DNA from: CAJQQY01 sp964352225
GTDB lineage: Bacteria > Bacteroidota > Bacteroidia > Chitinophagales > Saprospiraceae
DNA length: 10,033 bases
Assembly (NCBI GenBank): GCA_964352225.1
Contig: CAYGRM010000246.1
Coordinates: 1-10,033 of the forward strand
Reading direction: 5' to 3'
Positions 1 through 5,765 of this stretch are shown in pieces. A program made the position numbers and the translations under genes. The notes below the pieces were generated by a model. The model saw nothing but the letters and a program-made list of their open reading frames with translations. It was not told the origin of the DNA and ran no database searches. Within the stretch, counting starts at the first letter, position 1. Each line of letters opens with the position of its first letter.

Positions 1-34
1 AATGAATTATTTATAATCATTAAAATTTAATATT

Positions 35-535
35 ATGAAAAAAATTGGATTCTTACTCGTGTTGCTTTTTGCTTTAACCTCAAATATCGAAGCTCAAAAA
101 AGTCCGAAATCTGTTGCAAATGGAACTATCGACAAAGTAGATATTGAAATAAATTATAGCGCACCCTCTGTTCGAGGAAGACAGGTTTGGGGTGGCTTAG
201 AAAAATACGGAAAAGTGTGGAGAGCTGGAGCGAATGAGAATACCACGGTGTCTTTATCGAAAAATGTCATGATTGATGGCAAAGAGCTTCCAGCTGGGAA
301 TTATGGATTTTTTATCATCCCTAATGAAAAAGGAGATTGGGTTGCTATTTTTTCCAAAACCAATGATCAATGGGGAGCTTATAATTATAAGCAATCAGAG
401 GATGCCTTGCGAGTAAATATTTCTCCTGTTTTCAAAAAAGAAATTCAAGAACAATTGAAATATTCAGTAGGGAAAAATTCAATTGATATGGCGTGGGAGT
501 ATGCACACCTTTCAATTCCAATCAGTACTAAATAA
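35..535 (+). CDS. Secreted DUF2911 family protein
   Basis: This 166-residue protein starts with a typical signal peptide: Lys2-Lys3, a hydrophobic core at about 5-16, and likely cleavage near Ala20. It should therefore be exported, probably to the periplasm. The mature part carries the two signature blocks of DUF2911: YSAPSVRGRQVWGGL at 41-55 and YGKVWRAGANENTTV at 58-72. A Gly-rich turn (LPAGNYGFF, 86-93) follows. The family is common in Bacteroidota, is usually about this long, and has no established function. The ATG at 35 is the natural start because the signal peptide begins there. No Shine-Dalgarno sequence is visible, as is usual in this phylum. The promoter must lie within the first 34 bases or outside the window. 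A strong terminator 20 bases downstream makes this the end of its transcription unit. Family assignment is confident; biochemical role is unknown. Confidence 0.93.
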   Translation: MKKIGFLLVLLFALTSNIEAQKSPKSVANGTIDKVDIEINYSAPSVRGRQVWGGLEKYGKVWRAGANENTTVSLSKNVMIDGKELPAGNYGFFIIPNEKGDWVAIFSKTNDQWGAYNYKQSEDALRVNISPVFKKEIQEQLKYSVGKNSIDMAWEYAHLSIPISTK

Positions 536-555
536 AAATTATAGATTTCTAGCGG

Positions 556-592
556 AGCCTTCATTTTAAGACCTTAAAATGAAGGCTTTTTT
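556..592 (+). terminator. Rho-independent terminator of the DUF2911 gene
   Basis: A perfect 14-bp stem (556-569 pairs with 574-587; AGCCTTCATTTTAA and its reverse complement) has the four-base loop GACC. A run of T (587-592) follows on the plus strand. It lies 20 bases after the stop codon at 535, the standard layout for an intrinsic terminator. Confidence 0.92.
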
Positions 593-622
593 ATTCTATC
601 ATTTTCCGAATCTAAAATATAT

Positions 623-655
623 TTTGAATTAAATTATGACAACAAAATATATTTT
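623..655 (+). promoter_or_regulatory. Possible promoter for the small acidic protein gene
   Basis: TTTG at 623-626 could act as the Bacteroidota -33 element. It is followed 21 bases later by TATATTTT (648-655), one base away from the -7 consensus TAnnTTTG. The spacing fits the known 17-23 base range. Transcription would start near 659, about 34 bases before the ATG at 693. The -7 match is imperfect and the region is AT-rich, so this is tentative. Confidence 0.35.
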
Positions 656-669
656 TAGGAGTAAACTAA

Positions 670-684
670 ATGAATAAAAATTAA
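670..684 (+). other. Four-codon mini-ORF ahead of the small acidic protein gene
   Basis: ATG AAT AAA AAT TAA encodes Met-Asn-Lys-Asn. Its start is preceded by AGGAG (657-661) with an 8-base spacer, the best Shine-Dalgarno-like site in the window. It ends 8 bases before the start at 693, in a different frame. It could be a leader peptide or a chance occurrence. If transcription starts near 659, as the tentative promoter suggests, the AGGAG would be at the very 5' end and partly missing. Confidence 0.25.
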
Positions 685-692
685 ACCCTAAA

Positions 693-950
693 ATGGCAAA
701 ATACGATATCAACGATCCTACTGATTTAGACATCATGCGAGCTCAATTTAATATGATTACTCACGAAGAATGGGATGAATATGTCGAAATAGCTGAAGAG
801 CGAAAAATGGGATATAAAAACATCAATATTCTAAAATCAGCCAATAAAAAAGCAGGTATTGCTAAATACCTAAGTCCCAAAGTAATTAGTTGGGTTTTAG
901 ATTTGGTTGATAAAATCGAGGAGGATGAATATGAAGATGAAGAAGAATGA
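693..950 (+). CDS. Small acidic protein of unknown function
   Basis: This 85-residue protein has no family I recognise. It has no signal peptide and no membrane segment, so it is probably cytoplasmic. Its N-terminal half is rich in Asp, Glu and Met. A middle basic segment (KSANKKAGIAKYL, 48-60) is followed by a likely helix (SPKVISWVLDLVDKI, 61-75). It ends in a run of acidic residues (76-85). Such an acidic tail can make a small protein a partner of basic proteins or of nucleic-acid-binding proteins, but nothing here shows this. An in-frame stop at 675 rules out an upstream start, so ATG 693 is well supported. It converges with the next gene on the opposite strand, leaving only two bases between the stop codons and no room for a terminator. 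Confidence 0.7.
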   Translation: MAKYDINDPTDLDIMRAQFNMITHEEWDEYVEIAEERKMGYKNINILKSANKKAGIAKYLSPKVISWVLDLVDKIEEDEYEDEEE

Positions 951-952
951 TT

Positions 953-1423
953 TTATAAATTTTCCAATTCTATTCCATAATCGTATTGTAAATCTTCGTG
1001 CAACTTTTCTATTTTTTTTCGAATCATTTCTATTTGTCGATTATATAAATTCATCATCGTAGAACTTCTTCTAATGGAGGGCGAAAAAGCTTTGAGTGAT
1101 TGGCAAAAATAGATCAGTAAATCTACCTCCGTTTCTTTATTTTGAGAATAACGGATGTGCTTTTTTACATTACTCAAAATTTTTCTAATCCCTTTTTTGA
1201 CATAGTAAAAATTCTTACGATTTACATTTTCAAATTGCTCATCCATTTCATTTTTGATACTTTGAATAAATGATTCTTCGTCGGAAGCTTCAAATAAAAG
1301 GTAAGTCAACAACTCTTTGTTTTCTTTTTTGAACTTAGACAATCGCAGACAATACTCCAAAAGTTCTTTGGGAGATCGGCTATTTAATTCATCCTTGATT
1401 TGTTTAACGGTGGCAGCTTTCAT
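953..1423 (-). CDS. Conserved helical protein of unknown function
   Basis: The 156-residue product has no signal peptide or membrane helix and is strongly charged, with Lys and Glu throughout. Nearly all of it looks alpha-helical. The N-terminal block at 5-45 (VKQIKDELNSRSPKELLEYC onwards) is a pattern I associate with an uncharacterised cytosolic family in Bacteroidota. The C-terminal part (125-145) could form a short coiled coil. No catalytic motif is visible. A transcriptional terminator of the upstream gene ends only about 33 bases before its start, so it needs its own promoter in that small gap. A good -7 element is present there. Existence of the gene is well supported by its length and composition; its role is unknown. 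Confidence 0.8.
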   Translation of the reverse strand: MKAATVKQIKDELNSRSPKELLEYCLRLSKFKKENKELLTYLLFEASDEESFIQSIKNEMDEQFENVNRKNFYYVKKGIRKILSNVKKHIRYSQNKETEVDLLIYFCQSLKAFSPSIRRSSTMMNLYNRQIEMIRKKIEKLHEDLQYDYGIELENL

Positions 1424-1428
1424 GGAGA

Positions 1429-1436
1429 CAAATTTA
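1429..1436 (-). promoter_or_regulatory. -7 promoter element of the helical protein gene
   Basis: The minus strand reads TAAATTTG here, an exact match to the Bacteroidota -7 consensus TAnnTTTG. Transcription would begin at about 1425, only a couple of bases before the start codon at 1423, giving an almost leaderless mRNA. The -33 region would fall in the arm of the adjacent terminator and shows no TTG, so the match is partial. Confidence 0.4.
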
Positions 1437-1452
1437 GAGATTTTCTAGAAAT

Positions 1453-1490
1453 GAAAAGAACTTCCAGATTTTTAAAAATCTGGAAGTTCT
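1453..1490 (-). terminator. Terminator of the first SDR gene, built on a perfect palindrome
   Basis: Positions 1457-1490 form a perfect 34-base palindrome (arms 1457-1473 and 1474-1490; core AACTTCCAGA paired with TCTGGAAGTT). On the minus strand the stem is followed by TTTTC. It lies 24 bases after the stop of the SDR gene (1515). In practice the central A/T bases open to form the loop. This is a convincing intrinsic terminator for minus-strand transcription. Confidence 0.88.
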
Positions 1491-1514
1491 AAAGTTTTAA
1501 CGAATCAGATAAAT

Positions 1515-2222
1515 TTATTTACTTGGTGGAATAGTAGGTCTAACTTCTACTTTACTTGGCAATGTTCTAGGATTCATTTTTAATAAATCCACCACCATTT
1601 GACCAATATCTTCCGGTTGAATTTTCCAAGCATCATTTTCAGAAGGAATATGACCGTTAAAATAAGTGGCAACCGAACCTGGCATAATGGTAGTTACTTT
1701 GATTCCATATTTTCGAAGGTCTAACATGATGGCTTGCGTGAATCCCACCAAACCAAATTTACTTGCATTATAGGCTGATCCTTTTTGGAAAAAATTAGTC
1801 CCCGCTAAACTAGCAATGGTCATAATATATCCTTTCGATTCTTTCATTGCAGGGATTGCGGCTTTCACGGTATGAAAAACTCCAGTCAAATTAATATCAA
1901 TTACCGAATTCCAATCTTCCAAACTCAATTCTTCAATTGATGCAAATTTCCCCACGCCTGCATTGGCAATAACTACATCAAGTGTTCCCCATTTTTCTAT
2001 AACCTGTTCAATCGCATTTTTTTCAGACTCAAAGTTTCGCACATCTGATTCGATGGCAAGGATTTCTCCTTTACCGACTTTATTTAATTCTTCGACCGCA
2101 GAATTTAAAGATTCTACATTTCTTCCGGTGATTGCTACTTTCATTCCTTCTTCTAACATTGCTTTGGCAATTCCTAAACCGATTCCTTTAGACCCTCCTG
2201 TGATGTAAGCTGTTTTACTCAT
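1515..2222 (-). CDS. Short-chain dehydrogenase/reductase (classical SDR)
   Basis: This 235-residue cytosolic oxidoreductase has every mark of a classical SDR: the dinucleotide-binding motif TGGSKGIG (8-15), Asp60, the NAG motif (87-89), Asn111, catalytic Ser138, and Tyr151/Lys155 in YNASK, then PG at 181-182. Arg34 just after the second beta strand suggests a preference for NADP(H). The C-terminus is short and ends VEVRPTIPPSK, a form seen in the YdfG-like and 3-ketoacyl-reductase-like branches. The substrate cannot be read from the sequence. The gene appears monocistronic: one terminator lies directly upstream (2273-2313) and another downstream (1453-1490). The ATG at 2222 opens the first beta strand, so the start is secure. 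It is a distant paralogue, not a copy, of the SDR at 6869-7639. Confidence 0.93.
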   Translation of the reverse strand: MSKTAYITGGSKGIGLGIAKAMLEEGMKVAITGRNVESLNSAVEELNKVGKGEILAIESDVRNFESEKNAIEQVIEKWGTLDVVIANAGVGKFASIEELSLEDWNSVIDINLTGVFHTVKAAIPAMKESKGYIMTIASLAGTNFFQKGSAYNASKFGLVGFTQAIMLDLRKYGIKVTTIMPGSVATYFNGHIPSENDAWKIQPEDIGQMVVDLLKMNPRTLPSKVEVRPTIPPSK

Positions 2223-2272
2223 TTATTTTTAGTTTTTTGAAAATTAATAAATTAAAATTGGCGGGTTTAAAT

Positions 2273-2313
2273 AATAAAACCTGCTAAAACTAAATGCTTT
2301 AGCAGGTTTTATT
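2273..2313 (-). terminator. Terminator of the envelope protein gene
   Basis: A 16-bp perfect stem (2273-2288 pairs with 2298-2313; core AAAACCTGCTAAA) has a nine-base loop. On the minus strand it is followed by a T-rich stretch (the stem ends GGTTTTATT and then TATTTAAA). It sits 24 bases after the stop of the gene at 2337-2939 and separates it from the SDR gene. Confidence 0.87.
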
Positions 2314-2336
2314 GTTTAAGAATCATTCATGTTTTC

Positions 2337-2939
2337 TTACTTCCAAAATTTCCAATTGAACTTTTTCTTTTCTTTTTCAGGTTTGTTTCTTTTAGCTCTC
2401 TTTTCTTTTCGAATTTCTTTTTTAGATTTTTTCTTTTTCCAAAATCGCCAATTAATCTTTTTCTTTTTTTGCTTAACAACTATTGCACGTAGTGTGATAG
2501 CAGATTGATGAGCAAAATGAGTATCACCACCTAATACATTTACCGACGGTTTATAATCCCAACTAACATTAAAATTTTTGAAGGTAACTTCTCCTCCAAT
2601 GATGCCCACGAAACCAGCATCAGCCTTTTCATCTAATTCTAATTCATGATCCTTTGGCCGCCAATCTTTGTGCAAACCAGCTCCCATGTAAATATTAACT
2701 CGTTTGATTAAAATTTTGTAGTGTTGCTCATAAATTAAATCTAAAGAGGAAACATTATCTCTAAAATTAGGCTGAAAGATTCCTTCGATTGTAGAATATT
2801 TTGCAATTTTTTGTTGGACACTTAACGCTGGCCCAGCACCTGTTCCCAATCGAAGTCCAACTGCGGTTCGATAAGCTTGAGTGATGCCCATCTGAGACAC
2901 TAAAAATAATAAGGTGATGACTAGGTTAATTTTTTTCAT
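2337..2939 (-). CDS. Predicted small outer-membrane beta-barrel protein with Lys/Trp-rich tail
   Basis: The product is 200 residues long from the chosen start (numbering below uses that start). MKKINLVITLLFLVSQMGITQA is a clear signal peptide, so the ATG at 2939 is preferred over the ATG at 2957, which would only add six residues before it. The body (about 23-157) alternates short Gly- and aromatic-rich strands with polar turns, for example GLRLGTGAGPALSV, VNIYMGAGLHKDW and FVGIIGGEVTFKNFNVSW. This pattern fits a small outer-membrane barrel of about eight strands. The last 43 residues are highly basic and contain the same motif twice: KKINWRFWK (160-168) and KKFNWKFWK (192-200, the very C-terminus). 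The family is not recognised. The gene is divergent from the methyltransferase gene and has its own terminator. Envelope localisation is an inference from the signal peptide and strand pattern. Confidence 0.75.
   Translation of the reverse strand: MKKINLVITLLFLVSQMGITQAYRTAVGLRLGTGAGPALSVQQKIAKYSTIEGIFQPNFRDNVSSLDLIYEQHYKILIKRVNIYMGAGLHKDWRPKDHELELDEKADAGFVGIIGGEVTFKNFNVSWDYKPSVNVLGGDTHFAHQSAITLRAIVVKQKKKKINWRFWKKKKSKKEIRKEKRAKRNKPEKEKKKFNWKFWK
2341..2467. repeat. Imperfect duplicated segment in the envelope protein gene
   Basis: Positions 2341-2371 and 2437-2467 match at 27 of 31 bases. They encode the two copies of the K-K-x-N-W-[RK]-F-W-K motif in the protein's tail. The shared bases suggest an internal duplication rather than independent convergence. 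Confidence 0.7.
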
Positions 2940-2942
2940 AGG

Positions 2943-2998
2943 TTCAAAAACGGTCATTTGTTTTGTAAAATTTTATCAAGATTCAAAAATGGTGATTT
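2943..2998 (+). repeat. Short direct repeat in the divergent promoter region
   Basis: TTCAAAAACGGTCATTT (2943-2959) recurs as TTCAAAAATGGTGATTT (2982-2998), 15 of 17 bases identical and 39 bases apart. It lies between the divergent envelope-protein and methyltransferase genes. It may be an operator pair or chance similarity in AT-rich sequence. Confidence 0.3.
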
Positions 2999-3040
2999 TT
3001 TTAATTAAAAATTTGTTAATTACATTTCAAAGACTAACAT

Positions 3041-3883
3041 TTGCCTTCCATTAAATTATTTCAATTGCTAAAATCAATTCTTCGATATATTAAGTATTAT
3101 TTCATCGCTGATACCAAGTATCAGGTGCACTCCCCTTTCGTATTCGATTTTGCTTTAAACGTGCTTGAAGATGACCGAGAGTTCTATGCTTTCAAAACGG
3201 TAGAACATCTTCGACAGATTTTAGAAAACAATTCAACGACTATTTATACGACAGATTTTGGAGCAGGTTCTATCAGCGGAAATCAGAATGAAAAAACCAT
3301 TGGAAAAATAGCTAAAAATGCTGCTTCCAAAAAATGGCAATGTCAAACGCTATTTCGTTTGGTTAATTTTTACAAACCTAAGACGATGTTGGAGATGGGA
3401 ACGTCACTTGGTATCTCAACAATTTATCAAGCGACAGCTGCCCTGAATGCCAAGTTTATCACTTTAGAAGGTGATCCTCAAGTCGCCAAATTGGCAAATT
3501 TTCATTTTGAGGAATTCAAGGTGAAAAATGTGGATTTGCGAGTGGGAAAATTTGAAGATACGATGCATCTTGCTTTAAATGATTTGGGTAAATTAGACTA
3601 TGTATTTGTGGATGGAAATCATCGTTTAAAACCTACCTTAGATTATTTTGAATCTTGTTTGGAGTTTGCTCATAATGAAACTGTTTTTGTTTTTGATGAT
3701 ATTCATTGGAGCGATGAAATGGAAGCCGCTTGGGAAAAACTTAAGGTTCATCCTAGGGTGACTATTTCTATTGACCTATTCCATATGGGAGTTGTTTTTA
3801 TCCGAAAAGAGAAAAAAGTAAAAGAACATTATGTGCTTTGTCCATTGAGTTGGAAGCCTTGGAAATCGTTTGAATTTTTTTAA
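3041..3883 (+). CDS. Class I SAM-dependent methyltransferase (O-methyltransferase-like)
   Basis: This 280-residue cytosolic protein has a Rossmann methyltransferase core. Motif I is MLEMGTSLGISTIYQA (116-131), with Glu118 and Gly120. The acidic end of strand 2 is LEGDP (142-146), which would bind the SAM ribose. VFVDGNH (188-194) and VFDDIHWSDEM (217-227) resemble the metal and substrate region of the O-methyltransferase-like group (Methyltransf_24). The N-terminus carries HSPFVFDF (30-37), a conserved block in the Bacteroidota branch. The substrate is unknown. An in-frame stop at 3035 and the absence of any ATG before residue 115 make TTG 3041 the most likely start. The conserved HSPF block needs a start upstream of about residue 25. 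No Shine-Dalgarno sequence is seen. It is divergent from the envelope protein gene, with about 100 bases between the starts. Confidence 0.87.
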   Translation: MPSIKLFQLLKSILRYIKYYFIADTKYQVHSPFVFDFALNVLEDDREFYAFKTVEHLRQILENNSTTIYTTDFGAGSISGNQNEKTIGKIAKNAASKKWQCQTLFRLVNFYKPKTMLEMGTSLGISTIYQATAALNAKFITLEGDPQVAKLANFHFEEFKVKNVDLRVGKFEDTMHLALNDLGKLDYVFVDGNHRLKPTLDYFESCLEFAHNETVFVFDDIHWSDEMEAAWEKLKVHPRVTISIDLFHMGVVFIRKEKKVKEHYVLCPLSWKPWKSFEFF

Positions 3884-3940
3884 AAAAATATTTTCTTGGT
3901 TTAAACTAACTTTTCCAAAATCTTTAAAAAAGCTGTTTAT

Positions 3941-4918
3941 TTATTTCGATTTATTCCTGAAAAAGATCCAAACCTCCTCAGCCATTTCAATATCTGCATT
4001 TTGATTTCCCAAAATAGTTATTACAAAATTATTATACCTCTCTTTTATACTAGGATCAGTATGTCCTCCATTAATGATTTTATATAAAACTACTTCTGTA
4101 TTATTAGAACCATTTTTATAACTATACTTTTCAACATTAGAATCATCAGCTAAATTGGTATTGGCTAATTCTGAAAAATCAGGTGTAGTTTCTGTTCCAT
4201 TTCTATTTATCCAATCATTGACAGTATCTTCTATTGAAAAAATCTTTCCTCGATTAGAAGCCATTTCTCCGCCATCATAAGGCAAAATCGGATCTGCTGT
4301 TCCATTCATAAATAAAGCAGAAATCGGAAGAACTGAACTTGCACATTCTGAGCTAGCTGAGTTTGATGAAATGATAGCTGCAATGGCTGTTATTTTTTCA
4401 GGTAATTCATTAGCTAATCGAATACACATATGCCCTCCATTGGAGGTACCATTGATATAAATTCTTTTGGAATCAGCTTGATAGGCGTTGGTTAAATGAT
4501 CAATTAGTAAACTAATAAATTGAACATCATCAGCTTTTGAATTCGTAGGGGCGTCTGATCTACAATCATTCCAACCTTTCTCATTCGTAGAAACAAAAAG
4601 ACCATTTGGAACAGCTAAAATAATGTTTTCTTGTTCTGCTAAATTTAACCAAACCTTGTATGCTGAACTTTCTCCATTAAATCCTAAAAGCTCATTATGG
4701 CTACTGTTATGTCCATGCAAAAGAACAACAACTGGAGCATTCACATACTGGCTGGGAATGTATAAGTGATATTCTCTGTCTATATTATCAATGTTTATAT
4801 TTAAATCTTTTACAAGGCCTAATTGAATAGTTTCATTATCAGAAGGGATATTGTCATCTTTTTGGCAAGAAAACATCAAAATTGAAACAAATAATAAAAT
4901 TGGAAAAGTAAATTTCAT
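3941..4918 (-). CDS. Surface lipoprotein esterase, PHB-depolymerase/feruloyl-esterase type
   Basis: This 325-residue alpha/beta hydrolase begins with a lipoprotein signal peptide (lipobox LMFSC, lipidated Cys18). The residues after the cysteine are Gln-Lys-Asp-Asp, which fits the lipoprotein export signal of Bacteroidota, so display on the outer surface is likely. Family features are the oxyanion region VVLLHGHNSSH (64-74), WNDCRSD (116-122), the nucleophile elbow GTSNGG (157-162; Ser159), the acid in NGTADP (Asp209) and the general base in GGHTDP (His286). Together they place it near LpqC-type esterases (COG3509), which cleave polyester, feruloyl or acetyl ester bonds. Cys119 and Cys192 could form a disulfide. 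It was probably acquired for breaking down extracellular polymers, but no polysaccharide-utilisation (SusC/SusD) genes are adjacent, so the natural substrate is unknown. It stands alone in its transcription unit. Confidence 0.87.
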   Translation of the reverse strand: MKFTFPILLFVSILMFSCQKDDNIPSDNETIQLGLVKDLNINIDNIDREYHLYIPSQYVNAPVVVLLHGHNSSHNELLGFNGESSAYKVWLNLAEQENIILAVPNGLFVSTNEKGWNDCRSDAPTNSKADDVQFISLLIDHLTNAYQADSKRIYINGTSNGGHMCIRLANELPEKITAIAAIISSNSASSECASSVLPISALFMNGTADPILPYDGGEMASNRGKIFSIEDTVNDWINRNGTETTPDFSELANTNLADDSNVEKYSYKNGSNNTEVVLYKIINGGHTDPSIKERYNNFVITILGNQNADIEMAEEVWIFFRNKSK

Positions 4919-4999
4919 ATCAACTTAAATTTAATGATTTGAAATTGAGACCTCATTTAATGGAAAAGGTTTAAATAGAAATAAAAGACTAAAAACTAA

Positions 5000-5066
5000 A
5001 AAGACCTTTGTCCACTTAATAAAACGCCAAGAATTAAGCGATAATTTTAGGTAAACAAAGGTCTTT
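5000..5066 (-). terminator. Long-loop terminator-like hairpin after the DUF3467 gene
   Basis: A perfect 12-bp stem (5000-5011 pairs with 5055-5066; AAAGACCTTTGT) encloses 43 bases. Inside the loop a second stem is possible (CTTAAT 5015-5020 with ATTAAG 5033-5038). On the minus strand the outer stem is followed by TTTAGTTTTTAG. It begins 17 bases after the DUF3467 stop codon and so most simply acts as its terminator, although the loop is unusually long. Confidence 0.65.
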
Positions 5067-5083
5067 AATCTATTGAGAAACGA

Positions 5084-5398
5084 TTACGCCTGTGCCTTTG
5101 GCGTATTAAAATTCATAGGAGGATATTGTTGTTCCGGCTCTTCAATTATTCCATGTTGAGCTTCAAATTTTTTAACATTGTCGACCATCGCTCTCATTAG
5201 ACGCTTAGCATGCTGAGGAGTTAAGATAATTCTTGATTTCACTTTTGCTTTAGGGACATTGGGCACGAGGCGAATGAAATCCACTACAAATTCAGAATTA
5301 GAATGGGAAATAATTGCCAAGTTCGAGTATATTCCTTCTGCCACTTCCTCAGGAAGTTCGATATTTAATTGAGTAGGTTTTTTTTTATTTTCAGCCAT
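5084..5398 (-). CDS. DUF3467 domain protein
   Basis: This 104-residue soluble protein matches DUF3467 over about 12-78. The characteristic stretch runs through EEVAEGIYSNLAIISHSNSE (17-36), FVVDFIRLVPNVPKAKVKSR (37-56) and IILTPQHAKRLM (57-68). The N-terminus is basic (MAENKKK) and the C-terminal 20 residues are Pro- and Gln-rich and probably disordered. The family is small, cytosolic, widespread in Bacteroidota and other bacteria, and without a known function. It is often annotated only as a conserved protein. The gene is monocistronic, with an exact -7 element 34 bases upstream and a hairpin terminator downstream. The ATG at 5398 matches the usual length of the family. Confidence 0.95.
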   Translation of the reverse strand: MAENKKKPTQLNIELPEEVAEGIYSNLAIISHSNSEFVVDFIRLVPNVPKAKVKSRIILTPQHAKRLMRAMVDNVKKFEAQHGIIEEPEQQYPPMNFNTPKAQA

Positions 5399-5431
5399 GA
5401 TTAGATTTTTTAATTAAAATTTTATGAGTGA

Positions 5432-5439
5432 CAAAGATA
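5432..5439 (-). promoter_or_regulatory. -7 promoter element of the DUF3467 gene
   Basis: The minus strand reads TATCTTTG, an exact TAnnTTTG match, predicting a start near 5428 and a 30-base leader. It sits inside the inverted repeat ACAAAG-7 bases-CTTTGT (5431-5449), which could be an operator. No clear -33 TTG is seen. Confidence 0.5.
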
Positions 5440-5594
5440 TAAACTTTGTTGAAATCAGTTAGTTGAACGTTTGAAAATGAATTTAGATGCAAGACTTCTA
5501 AATGTTTTGAAAAAGACGAATGGAACGATTTTTTATTGACTTAAAACTTGACAAAAGCTACCTTGCGTTTTTTTTTGAATCAAACAAATTAAGC

Positions 5595-5765
5595 ATGTTT
5601 AAGAGAATATTTGGATTTATTTTACTTTTTGCATTTATAGGATACATGACTAAAAAATTGACGGACGGAACTGATCACTTACAAAATAACTTATTGATTT
5701 TAGGATTTGTCTTTGTAGTCATTTTAATCCTAGTTTTAATTGTTCGAAAAATATTACTTTCTTAG
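5595..5765 (+). CDS. Two-helix mini membrane protein
   Basis: From ATG 5595 this is a 56-residue protein with two predicted membrane helices (about 4-21 and 32-51), joined by a polar loop (TKKLTDGTDHLQNN) and ending in basic residues. It belongs to no family I recognise; a small inner-membrane protein is the safest description. The frame is open from an earlier ATG at 5520, which would add 25 residues including a Phe-Phe-Phe run encoded by nine consecutive T (5568-5576). I prefer 5595 because MFKRIFGFILL looks like a natural membrane-protein start. Its stop TAG (5763-5765) overlaps the stop codon of the converging gene. The gene is short and without recognised relatives, so some doubt remains. 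Confidence 0.55.
   Translation: MFKRIFGFILLFAFIGYMTKKLTDGTDHLQNNLLILGFVFVVILILVLIVRKILLS

Noticed and set aside
1963..2208. Open frame of 81 codons on the plus strand
   Set aside because: It lies wholly inside the SDR gene on the opposite strand, with low-complexity Ser/Ile-rich content and no family features.
5477..5539. Short ORF of 20 codons before the mini membrane protein
   Set aside because: Its length is within chance expectation, it has no ribosome-binding site, and it overlaps the extended frame of the membrane protein.
5520..5594. N-terminal extension of the mini membrane protein
   Set aside because: The extra 25 residues include a Phe run from nine T and lack features of a membrane-protein N-terminus; ATG 5595 starts cleanly at the first helix. 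The extension cannot be fully excluded.
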